DNA from: CAVTWH01 sp963850915
Lineage (GTDB): Bacteria; Actinomycetota; Actinomycetes; Mycobacteriales; Micromonosporaceae
Reading direction: 5' to 3'
NCBI GenBank assembly: GCA_963850915.1
Contig: CAWKND010000005.1
Location: 682,001 to 746,000 of the forward strand
DNA: 64,000 nt
Below are positions 53,790 through 61,308 of this stretch, in pieces. The first letter of the stretch is position 1, and each line of letters starts with the position of its first letter. The notes beneath the pieces were generated by a model that searched no databases, had not been told where the DNA came from, and saw nothing but the letters and a program-made list of their open reading frames with translations. Position numbers and translations under genes: made by a program.

Positions 53790-54407
53790 ATGGTGACTAG
53801 TCCACAAATCCCAACGGTCGAGCGGCTGGCCGACCTGTTCTGGCTGCTGGCTCACGACGAGCGGGGTACGCCACGGATCGGTCGCGAGCATCTGGCGGTC
53901 GGGCTCGCGGCCAGCGTGCTCGGCGAGGTGCTCACCCAGTCGTCGGCGATGGTCACCGCGAACGGGGAGTTGGTCGCCGATCCGGTGGTGGCACACGTAC
54001 TCAACGATCTGGTACTGGCGCGGACGGTACAGCAGCCGTTGGTGTGGATCGAATGGTTGGCGCGCAACGAGTGTGAGCGTAGCGAACGGGACGTGGTCAG
54101 CCGGCTGGTCGATGCCGGGCTGCTGGTGCGCTCCCGACGCACCCTGGTACCGGTGAATCCGCTCACCGCGTTCGCGCCGGCCAGGGCACTGATCCGGGCG
54201 GTGGCGGCGGACTCGACCGTGTCGGATCCGGTGCGGTTGCTGGCGGGGCTGTGCCTCTACTGCGGCCTGTCCGGTCTGGTGGCGGCGGACGGTAGCGATG
54301 TGGTGCGGCCGCTGCAGTTGGTGGCGATGCGGCTGCCGCCGCGGTTGTTCGGGGTGGTCGCTGCCGCCGACGAGGCGGTCAACCGGTTGGCGCTGCGCCG
54401 CCGGTAG
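53790..54407 (+). CDS. GPP34 family phosphoprotein
   Basis: 205 residues of the Golgi-phosphoprotein-3-like family, numerous in actinobacteria. LADLFWLLAHDERGTPRIGREHLAVGLAASVLGEV is the typical start, with internal LVDAGLLVRSRRTLVPV and the C-terminal PRLFGVVAAADEAVNRLALRRR. In eukaryotes the fold binds phosphatidylinositol-4-phosphate; the bacterial role is unknown. The permease gene begins 58 bases downstream on the same strand. Confidence 0.85.
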   Translation: MVTSPQIPTVERLADLFWLLAHDERGTPRIGREHLAVGLAASVLGEVLTQSSAMVTANGELVADPVVAHVLNDLVLARTVQQPLVWIEWLARNECERSERDVVSRLVDAGLLVRSRRTLVPVNPLTAFAPARALIRAVAADSTVSDPVRLLAGLCLYCGLSGLVAADGSDVVRPLQLVAMRLPPRLFGVVAAADEAVNRLALRRR

Positions 54408-54465
54408 GTACCCGGTCGCCGGCCGGGTGCGTTTCTTGCGAATCCTTTGATGGAAAGGCTTTGTC

Positions 54466-55980
54466 GTGTCCAAGTACGACCAGTTGCGCGCCTCCGGCCC
54501 GCAGGGTCTGGCCCGCGATCTTTCGCTGCCGGAGTTGTCGAGCTTCGGCGTCTCGTCCTCCGCACCTGCCACGGTGGTGGCGGGTGCGTCGGCGGCCATC
54601 TTCGCCCTGGGGGTACCGGGGGCGCCGCTGTTCTTCCTCGTGGTCGGTGCGGTGGCCGCGATCTGGGTGATCGGCTACGCCGCGCTGTCACAGCACGTGC
54701 AGTCGGCGGGTGCCCAGGCAGCGTTCATCACCCGGGGACTCGGGCGTACCGCCGGGGTGGCGGCGCAGGGCGTGGCGCTGGTGGCGTACAACGCGATCTA
54801 TCTGTGTCTCTACGGTCTTTTCGGGGTGGTCTGCGCGCCGGTTGTACTGCGCTGGACCGGAATCGACGCGGCCTGGTGGGTGTGCGCACTGGCCGCGGCC
54901 GTGGGTGTCGGGCTGCTCGGCCGAACCCGGGTGAAGATCGCCGGCCGGGTGCTGACGGTACTGCTCGCCGCCGAGGTGATCGCGGTACTCCTGGTGGATG
55001 TGGCCGGCTTCGCGCACCCGGCGGGCGGGCAGCTGGACTTCGCCGACCTGAACCCGGGAACCCTGTGGCACCACGGGTTCGCGGGCGCGGGCGGGATGCT
55101 GGCGTACACGGTCGCCTGCGTGGTCGGCTTCGAGGAGACGCCGGGCCTCGCCGAGGACGCGCACAACGGGCAGCGTGACGTACGCCGCGCCCTGCTCATC
55201 GCGGTCGCCTTCCTGGGCGTCTTCTACGCACTGTCCTTCCTGGCCCTGTCGGTCGGCGAAGGACCGGGCCAGATCGCTTCGGTGGCAGCGGATCCGACGT
55301 CGGGCTTCCCCTTCAACCTGCTGTCGGCGTACGGCTCGGCCGGCCCGGCGCTCACCGATATCGCCAACATTCTGTTGGTGACCAGTGTGTTCGCGGCGCT
55401 CGCCTCGTTCCACACGGTGTGTACCCGCTACCTCTTCGCCGCCGGCCGGGACCGGGTGCTGCCCGGGACACTCGGCCGGATCAACCCGCGCAACTCCAGC
55501 CCCTCCACCGCTTCGCACGCGATCTCGGTACTGGCGTTCGGTGTGGTCGCCGGGTTCGCGTTGACCCACACCGACCCGTTCACCTGCCTGTTCGCGTGGG
55601 GCAGTTACGTGGCGGCGGTGGGGGTACTCGGGCTGATGATCGTCTCGTCGGTCGCGGTGGTCGGCTACTTCAACACCCACATCGGGGGTACCTCCGCCTT
55701 CGTCACCGTCATCGCCCCCTCGGTGGCGGCGCTGTTGATGGCCGGGCTGTGGCTGCTGATAGTCGTCAACCCGCAGACGATGATCGGTGCACCACTCTTC
55801 GGCGCCCGCCACCTGAGCCTGCTCGGGCTGATCGCGGCCGGCCTGATTGCCGGGCTGGTACGGGGCGCGGTGATGCGCCGGGCCGGCCGGGACGGGGCAT
55901 GGCAGGCGGTCGGCCAGGCAACCCCGGTGGAGCACCCGCTAGACGCCAACCGGCGCGAGTTCCAGGACATCCAGCTGTGA
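54466..55980 (+). CDS. APC family amino-acid permease
   Basis: 504 residues with about 12 transmembrane helices, beginning LPELSSFGVSSSAPATVVAGASAAIFALG, the first-helix pattern of the APC superfamily. The substrate-helix 6 region reads FAGAGGMLAYTVACVVGFEETPGLAEDAHN. GTG start at 54466 after a GGAAAGG site. Ends in a 17-residue polar tail whose last codons lie in an 18-bp repeat shared with the next gene start. Amino acid or amine transported is unknown. Confidence 0.88.
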   Translation: MSKYDQLRASGPQGLARDLSLPELSSFGVSSSAPATVVAGASAAIFALGVPGAPLFFLVVGAVAAIWVIGYAALSQHVQSAGAQAAFITRGLGRTAGVAAQGVALVAYNAIYLCLYGLFGVVCAPVVLRWTGIDAAWWVCALAAAVGVGLLGRTRVKIAGRVLTVLLAAEVIAVLLVDVAGFAHPAGGQLDFADLNPGTLWHHGFAGAGGMLAYTVACVVGFEETPGLAEDAHNGQRDVRRALLIAVAFLGVFYALSFLALSVGEGPGQIASVAADPTSGFPFNLLSAYGSAGPALTDIANILLVTSVFAALASFHTVCTRYLFAAGRDRVLPGTLGRINPRNSSPSTASHAISVLAFGVVAGFALTHTDPFTCLFAWGSYVAAVGVLGLMIVSSVAVVGYFNTHIGGTSAFVTVIAPSVAALLMAGLWLLIVVNPQTMIGAPLFGARHLSLLGLIAAGLIAGLVRGAVMRRAGRDGAWQAVGQATPVEHPLDANRREFQDIQL

Positions 55981-56029
55981 CAACGCATCCAGCTGTGACA
56001 ACGCATCCAGCTGTGACAACGCATCCAGG
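55968..56029. repeat. 18-bp tandem repeat at a stop/start junction
   Basis: CATCCAGCTGTGACAACG is repeated perfectly at 55968, 55986 and 56004, with a partial fourth copy (CATCCAGG) at 56022. Each full copy contains GTGA. The first GTGA joins the permease stop to the next gene's start; later copies supply extra in-frame GTG starts, each encoding VTTHPA. Confidence 0.9.
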
Positions 56030-56738
56030 TGCCACCACGCTGCACCCCGGGGTGGTACCGGTGGTGCCGGCCGAACTGCCCCGGCTGGCGCGGGTACTCA
56101 CGGCGGCCTTCGCCACCGACCCGGTCTCCGACTGGCTCTTCGACGGCGAGCAGGACAGCCACCACCCGGCGTTCTTCGGCGCCTTCCTACGCCTCGCGGC
56201 GGCCACCGGCTGGATCGAGCAGAGCGTCGACGGACTCGCCGTTGCCGTCTGGATCGACCGTACCGGGCCACATCCGGTGGGTACCGGCACCGGGCTCCGC
56301 CGTGCCATCCGGCAACCGGACGGCACCGTGGCTGGATTCGGCTGTGCAGAGCCATTCCCAGCCCGGACCCGGTCGGAGTCCAAGCTGCCCGTACTGGATG
56401 CCGCCAGCCGGTTCGAGCGGGACGTCACCACGGCGGTCGGCGCGCACCGCGAGCGATGGCAGGCGTTGCAGGCGGCGATGGAGGCGGTACACCCGGGTGA
56501 ACCGCACTGGTGGCTGGTTTTCCTCGGGGTACTGCCCGGGCAGCACAACCAGGGCCACGGCCGGCGCCTGCTCGAGCACGCGCGTACCTGGCAGGGCGCC
56601 TCCCCGGCGTACCTGGAGGCCACCTCCCGCCGCCTCACCGGCTACTACACCCGGGACGGCTACCAGGCCAGGGCGGCGATACAGATCCCGGACGGGCCGG
56701 TACTGCATCCGATGTGGTACCCGGCACCCGGCCACTGA
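55977..56738 (+). CDS. GNAT family N-acetyltransferase with repeated start codons
   Basis: 253 residues from the first GTG, which overlaps the permease stop. GTG starts at 55977, 55995 and 56013 are all possible, giving zero to two extra VTTHPA units. The GNAT core comes at residues 20-250: LPRLARVLTAAFATDPVSDWLF, then LVFLGVLPGQHNQGHGRRLLEHA with the acetyl-CoA loop, and AYLEATSRRLTGYYTRDGYQ. Coupled to the permease, so it may modify the transported compound; this is an inference. Confidence 0.85.
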   Translation: MTTHPAVTTHPAVTTHPGATTLHPGVVPVVPAELPRLARVLTAAFATDPVSDWLFDGEQDSHHPAFFGAFLRLAAATGWIEQSVDGLAVAVWIDRTGPHPVGTGTGLRRAIRQPDGTVAGFGCAEPFPARTRSESKLPVLDAASRFERDVTTAVGAHRERWQALQAAMEAVHPGEPHWWLVFLGVLPGQHNQGHGRRLLEHARTWQGASPAYLEATSRRLTGYYTRDGYQARAAIQIPDGPVLHPMWYPAPGH

Positions 56739-56853
56739 ACCCGGCGACCGCGTCGGCCCGCAGCTGGGCGCGGTCGTCGTACGGGTGGGGCCGGTACGCC
56801 AACCGGCCCCACCTACCGCACAGACAGAGCCTCACGAAACAGCGGAGGATGCC

Positions 56854-57189
56854 ATGCGATGGTTCAGGCGACTGCTGAACCCACGAGCGGGCGAGCGCGG
56901 ATCGCTTGCGCAGACAGGTTTCGCGGTCCGGACAGACTGGCCCGACGGTACCCACCTGATCTTCGGTTGGCGGCCCAGCTGGCGGGCGGCCAGCCGGCTG
57001 GTGGCTCGCGACCGCAACTACTGGCTACCCGGGCCGCTCTGCCCGGTGGGCTGGTCGATCGTTGCCGTGTCCCGATTCGAGGAGAGCGCCCACCACCGGC
57101 GCGGCCACTGCGAGGACCGGTACTGCCCGACCGGCGCGCAGCTCCACGGCCGCCGGGTCGGCCCCGCAGCACCGGCGGCGCGACCGTGA
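56854..57189 (+). CDS. Small hypothetical protein
   Basis: 111 residues from the ATG at 56854, which has a GCGGAGGAT site. Contains AVRTDWPDGTHLIFGWRPSWRAASRLVARDRNYW and a C-terminal His/Cys-containing segment (HHRRGHCEDRYCPTG). No family recognised. Its stop overlaps the start of a second small gene (GTGA), so the two are coupled. Confidence 0.6.
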   Translation: MRWFRRLLNPRAGERGSLAQTGFAVRTDWPDGTHLIFGWRPSWRAASRLVARDRNYWLPGPLCPVGWSIVAVSRFEESAHHRRGHCEDRYCPTGAQLHGRRVGPAAPAARP

Positions 57190-57383
57190 CGCCCGCTCCG
57201 GCCCGGGTCGACGCACAGCCCGCCGCTCTGCCCACGGACCGCCCGGCCAACTCGGGTCGTGGCTGGGGTCCACTGGCGGTACCCCCGTGCACCTGCCGGG
57301 GGCCGATGGTGTGGACCGAGACCACCGGCTGGATCCACCTCGGCACCGGACTACCCTGCGGCCAGCACCGGGCCCGCCGCTAG
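57186..57383 (+). CDS. Very small hypothetical protein, coupled to the preceding gene
   Basis: 65 residues from a GTG overlapping the previous stop. C-terminal part PPCTCRGPMVWTETTGWIHLGTGLPCGQH has three cysteines and two histidines, which could bind a metal. No family recognised. The coupling and the ordered Cys/His spacing are the arguments for it. Confidence 0.5.
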   Translation: MTPAPARVDAQPAALPTDRPANSGRGWGPLAVPPCTCRGPMVWTETTGWIHLGTGLPCGQHRARR

Positions 57384-57449
57384 CCTGGAGCGCGGGCTCC
57401 GCCGCGCGTGGCGGTCGCCCGGAGCGGGCCGCACACGTGAGGACGGGAA

Positions 57450-58032
57450 ATGCTCATTCAGGTCATCACCGGTACCACCCGCGAGGGCCGGTTCAGTGCG
57501 CGGTGGCCCGGTGGGTGCTCGCCAACCTCTGCGGCCGAGCCGATGTCGCTGTCGATGTTGAACTCGTCGACCTGCGCGACTACCCGCTGCCGTTCTTCGA
57601 CGCCCCGCCGCCGGCCCGGGCACCACGGGAGTACCCGACCGAGGAGGTCGGCCAGCTGGGCCGGGCACTGGACCGCGCCGACGGGTACATCGTGCTGACC
57701 GCCGAGTACAACCACGGCTACCCGGCGGTACTGAAGAACGCGATGGACTGGACCTTCGTGGAGTGGCGGCGCAAGCCGATCTCCTTCGTCGGCTGGGGCA
57801 ATGTCGGTGGCGTGCGGGCGATCGAGCAGCTGCGCCAGGTGGCCGTCGAGTTCGAGATGGCGCCGCTGCGGCATGCGGTACACATCTGGCCGACGTGATG
57901 CTGGCCGCCCGGCAGGCGACCGGGGAGGCCGATACCAGCATGTTCGATCCGCTGGAGCCCCGGCTGAAGCTGCTCGTCGACGACCTGCCGTGGTGGGGCG
58001 AGGCGCTGCGCAGCGCCCGCGACCACAGCTGA
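57450..58032 (+). pseudogene. NADPH-dependent FMN reductase, frameshifted twice
   Basis: About 193 residues in three frames. From ATG 57450: MLIQVITGTTREGRFSA (FMN-phosphate loop). After about 57500 the frame shifts to VARWVLANLCGRADVAVDVELVDLRDYPLPFFD and LTAEYNHGYPAVLKNAMDWTF, the flavodoxin-like core. Near 57890 it shifts again to DVMLAARQATGEADTSMFDPLEPRLKLLVDDL, ending at 58032. Each break needs one missing base. The full family length and all motifs are kept, so sequencing errors are likely. Flavin reductases of this type reduce FMN, quinones or azo compounds. Confidence 0.85.
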
Positions 58033-58049
58033 CCGGCGAGGCTGCAGGG

Positions 58050-59117
58050 GTGCGCCGTTCGCTGCTGTGCCTTGCCGCCGCCCTCGTCGCGCTGTTGGTG
58101 ACGGCCGCGCCGGCCGTCGCCGCCGGCCGCCCGCAGGAAGCGGCGGCGAGCACGGCGTGCACGGTCACCGATCCCCGGCTGATCGGGCTGTCCGGTCTGG
58201 CGGTGACGGCGGACGGGTACGTCGCCATCTCGGACAGCAATATCGACAAGACCAAGATCCGGATCTTCTACCTGGATGCGCAGTGCCGGTACGTGCGGTC
58301 GATCGGCTACCCGACCTCCGCGTACGACCCGGAGGACCTGGCGGTCGGCCGGGACGGGACGCTCTACGTAGCGGACATCGGCGACAACGGGCGTACCCGG
58401 CGCAGCATCGGCATCTGGCGGCTGCCGCCCGGGTCTACCCGCCCGCAGCTGTACCGCTACACCTACCCGGACGGCGCGCACGACGCGGAGGCACTGCTGC
58501 TCGCCGCCGACGACACGCCGATCGTGGTCACCAAGGACCCACTGGTCGCGAACGTATACGTGCCAACGGGTCCAGCCGATCCGAGTGGTACGCCGGTGGC
58601 CCTGCGCAAGGTGGGTACCTTCACGCCGGAGGTGACCGGTACGCCCAACGGCGTCGGTACCGTCGGCGACGTACTGGTCACCGGCGGAGCCAACTCGCCG
58701 GACCGGTCGCGGGTGGCCCTGCGTACCTACGCCGACGCGTACGAGTGGGCTGTCCCCGACGGCGACGTGGTCAAAGCGATCACCACCGGCCGGCCCCAGC
58801 GCACCCCGCTGCCGGGCGAGCCACAGGGGGAGAGCATCGCGTACAGCCGCGACGGTACCCAGATATTCACGGTCAGCGATGTCGAAACGGACCCGCTGAG
58901 TACCCCCATCCTCCGCTACCCGGCCAACCCCGCCGCCGCGACCGCGCCATCCACCAGCCCATCTACGACCCGCAGCAGTGTCCCCACCCGGCCGCCGCCC
59001 GCCGGCGCGAGCAGCACGCACCGGCTCGGTCCGGTGCTCGCTGCCGGCGGGGTCGCCGCCGTCGGGATCGCGGTGATCGGCGTCGTCTGGGCCCGCCGGC
59101 GCCGCACGCCGCGCTAG
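58050..59117 (+). CDS. Exported beta-propeller-like protein with C-terminal membrane anchor
   Basis: 355 residues. GTG start, signal peptide (RRSLLCLAAALVALLVTAAPAVAAG, residues 2-26), then repeated strand units such as GLSGLAVTADGYVAISDSNIDKTKIRIFYL, PEDLAVGRDGTLYVADIGDNGRTR and AHDAEALLLAADDTPIVVTKD, in the manner of NHL/YncE-like propellers. A Ser/Thr/Pro linker, one helix (VLAAGGVAAVGIAVIGVVW) and an RRRR tail end it. It probably sits outside the membrane. No enzyme motif; function unknown. Confidence 0.75.
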   Translation: MRRSLLCLAAALVALLVTAAPAVAAGRPQEAAASTACTVTDPRLIGLSGLAVTADGYVAISDSNIDKTKIRIFYLDAQCRYVRSIGYPTSAYDPEDLAVGRDGTLYVADIGDNGRTRRSIGIWRLPPGSTRPQLYRYTYPDGAHDAEALLLAADDTPIVVTKDPLVANVYVPTGPADPSGTPVALRKVGTFTPEVTGTPNGVGTVGDVLVTGGANSPDRSRVALRTYADAYEWAVPDGDVVKAITTGRPQRTPLPGEPQGESIAYSRDGTQIFTVSDVETDPLSTPILRYPANPAAATAPSTSPSTTRSSVPTRPPPAGASSTHRLGPVLAAGGVAAVGIAVIGVVWARRRRTPR

Positions 59118-59246
59118 CCGGCGCCCCCACCGCACCCCTCGGATCCCGGTGCCGAGTCGGGTTTGCGCTGCCGAACTCCCGCCGATTGGGCAGACTGGGG
59201 GGACGGCTGATCACCTCGACGGCGCGGTGACGAGCAGGAGGCATCC

Positions 59247-60005
59247 ATGACGGTGACGAGTGGCGGACCGGCCGCGGTGTTGGGTCTGGACATTGGCGGC
59301 AGCGGGATCAAGGGCGCCCCGGTCGACCTGGCCGGCGGAGTGCTCGCGGGGGAGCGGGTACGCCTGGTCACGCCAGTCCCGTCCACGCCCGACGCGGTGG
59401 CCGGCGTGGTCGTCGAGGTACTCGACCAGCTCGGCGTGGCCGGGCCGGTCGGGCTGACCCTACCGGCTGTAGTGACCAACGGAGTCGTGCGCACCGCGGC
59501 GAACATCGACAAGAGCTGGATCGGTGTCGACGCGGTGAAGCTGTTCAGCAAGGCGACCGGGCGCGAGGTCGCGGTGGTCAACGACGCGGACGCGGCCGGT
59601 GTCGCGGAGGCGCGCTACGGCGCGGGCGTCGGGCATTCCGGGGTGGTACTGCTGGTGACCCTGGGTACCGGCATCGGCAGCGCGCTGCTCATCGACGGGC
59701 AGCTGGTACCCAACACCGAGCTGGGCCACCTGCACCTGCACCATGGGGACGCGGAGGCGTGGGCGGCCGACTCGGTACGCGAGCGGGAAGACCTGTCCTG
59801 GCACGAGTACGCCGGCCGGCTGGAGAGCTACATCAAGCTGGTACACGGCCTGCTGTGGCCCGACCTGATCATCATCGGTGGCGGGGTCAGCAAGCGCTCG
59901 GAGAAGTTCCTGCCGCTCATGGACGTACCGGTCGAGGTGGTACCCGCCAAGATGCTCAACGAGGCCGGGATCATCGGTGCCGCCATGTGCGCGCCGAAAT
60001 CGTGA
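59247..60005 (+). CDS. ppgK: Polyphosphate glucokinase
   Basis: 252-residue ROK-fold kinase that phosphorylates glucose using inorganic polyphosphate or ATP, an actinobacterial trait. LGLDIGGSGIKGAPVDLAGG (phosphate-1), NIDKSWIGVDAVKLFSKATGREVAVVNDADAAGVAEARYGAG (catalytic Asp in NDAD), VTLGTGIGSALLIDGQLVPNTELGHLHL, and the C-terminal LIIIGGGVSKRSEKFLP match PpgK closely and at its usual length. ATG 59247 follows an AGGAGG site. Confidence 0.93.
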   Translation: MTVTSGGPAAVLGLDIGGSGIKGAPVDLAGGVLAGERVRLVTPVPSTPDAVAGVVVEVLDQLGVAGPVGLTLPAVVTNGVVRTAANIDKSWIGVDAVKLFSKATGREVAVVNDADAAGVAEARYGAGVGHSGVVLLVTLGTGIGSALLIDGQLVPNTELGHLHLHHGDAEAWAADSVREREDLSWHEYAGRLESYIKLVHGLLWPDLIIIGGGVSKRSEKFLPLMDVPVEVVPAKMLNEAGIIGAAMCAPKS

Positions 60006-60019
60006 GTCGTCGAGTATCA

Positions 60020-60033
60020 GTTATCGGGATAAC
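60020..60033. promoter_or_regulatory. Inverted repeat upstream of the FIST-GGDEF/EAL operon
   Basis: GTTATC-GG-GATAAC lies in a locally AT-rich stretch, 15 bases after the ppgK stop and 74 bases before the FIST gene start. It could be an operator or part of a weak terminator for ppgK. No -35/-10 pair is clear. Confidence 0.35.
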
Positions 60034-60107
60034 ATGAGCTAACTTCGCTACTCGGGCAATCCGCCGTAGAATTGCCGCGTCGGCGAGGCAGTCCCGAGCA
60101 GGAGGGG

Positions 60108-61301
60108 GTGACCCCCATCACCCGTCAGCACGCACCAGTGAAGCTCCGCGCGGCGAGCGGCTCCAGTGAGGCAGCAGACGCTGTCGAGGCCGGTACCGCC
60201 GCGGCGACCAAGGCGCTCGCCGGTCTGGGCGGTGAGCAGCCGGCCATGGTGATCGTTTACGCGTCCGTGCGGTACGACCTGCCGGCACTGCTGGCCGCCA
60301 TCCGCGCGGTCACCGGCCCGGTACCCCTGGTCGGCGAGACCAGTACCGGCCACTTCCGGGGCAGCGACCTCACCCAGCCCGGCAGCGGCGTAGCCGTGCT
60401 CGCGATGACCGCCGGCGGGTACCGTTTCGGGGTCGCCTCGGTGGAGCACCTCTCCGGCGGCGCCGAAGCGGCGGGGGCCACCCTCGCCCGGACGTCCCGG
60501 GCGGCGGCCGGCGATGACCTCGGCCCGTACGCGACGATGTTGATCTTCGCTGACGGGCTGGCCGCCGAGGCGCAGGCCCTGGTCAACGGATTGCACCGGG
60601 TGACCGGCTCCACGGTACCGGTGGTGGGTGGCGCTGCCGCCGACGACCGGCAGCTGAGCCAGACCTTCGTCTTCCACGATGACCGGGCGCTCGGCGACGC
60701 GGCGGTCGCCGTGTGGATCAGCGCGGACCATCCGGTACCGGTGGCGGTCGGTCACGGCTGGCAGCCGATCGGGCTGCCGCTGCTGGTCACCAGGACCGAA
60801 GGGCCGGTCGTCCACGAGATCGCCGGTCGCCCCGCGCGGGAGGTGTTCGAGGAGCACATCCGCGCCGCCAACACCCAGCAGCTCGACCGGGTACGCCCCG
60901 GCGGCTACTACTCCACGCACGCGTTCGGCCTGATCGAGCCGGACGACACGCACCTCATCCGCGGTGTCTTCGAGGGCGACGACGGGCTGGTGCACACCTT
61001 CGAGCCGCTGCCGGTCTACTCCGCCATCCAGATCGTCACCTGCGACGAGGACGACCTGCTCGCGGTCAGCGAGGACGTCGTCGAGCGCGCGCTCGCCGGT
61101 CGGGACCCGTCGGTACTCCTGGTGTTCAGCTGCATCGCCCGGCTGGACCTGCTCCGCGAACGGGGTGGCGAGGAGGCGGCCCGGCTGCAGGCCGCCGCCG
61201 GCGAACTACCGATCTTCGGGGTGTACACCTACGGCGAGTTCGCCCGGACAACGAGCGTTGCGGGGTACCACAACTCGACCGTCACCGCGGTCGCGCTGTG
61301 A
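60108..61301 (+). CDS. FIST domain sensory protein
   Basis: 398 residues with FIST_N (about 30-210: GGEQPAMVIVYASVRYDLPALLAAI, VPLVGETSTGHFRG, VPVVGGAAADDRQLSQTFVF) and FIST_C (about 225-370: NTQQLDRVRPGGYYSTHAFGLI, LLVFSCIARLDLLRERG, IFGVYTYGEFA). FIST modules are thought to bind small ligands such as amino acids and feed signal-transduction proteins. The GTG at 60108 is unusually close to an AGGAGG (2 bases), so the start is uncertain. The GGDEF-EAL gene starts 7 bases after its stop. Confidence 0.85.
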   Translation: MTPITRQHAPVKLRAASGSSEAADAVEAGTAAATKALAGLGGEQPAMVIVYASVRYDLPALLAAIRAVTGPVPLVGETSTGHFRGSDLTQPGSGVAVLAMTAGGYRFGVASVEHLSGGAEAAGATLARTSRAAAGDDLGPYATMLIFADGLAAEAQALVNGLHRVTGSTVPVVGGAAADDRQLSQTFVFHDDRALGDAAVAVWISADHPVPVAVGHGWQPIGLPLLVTRTEGPVVHEIAGRPAREVFEEHIRAANTQQLDRVRPGGYYSTHAFGLIEPDDTHLIRGVFEGDDGLVHTFEPLPVYSAIQIVTCDEDDLLAVSEDVVERALAGRDPSVLLVFSCIARLDLLRERGGEEAARLQAAAGELPIFGVYTYGEFARTTSVAGYHNSTVTAVAL

Positions 61302-61308
61302 GGCGCTG

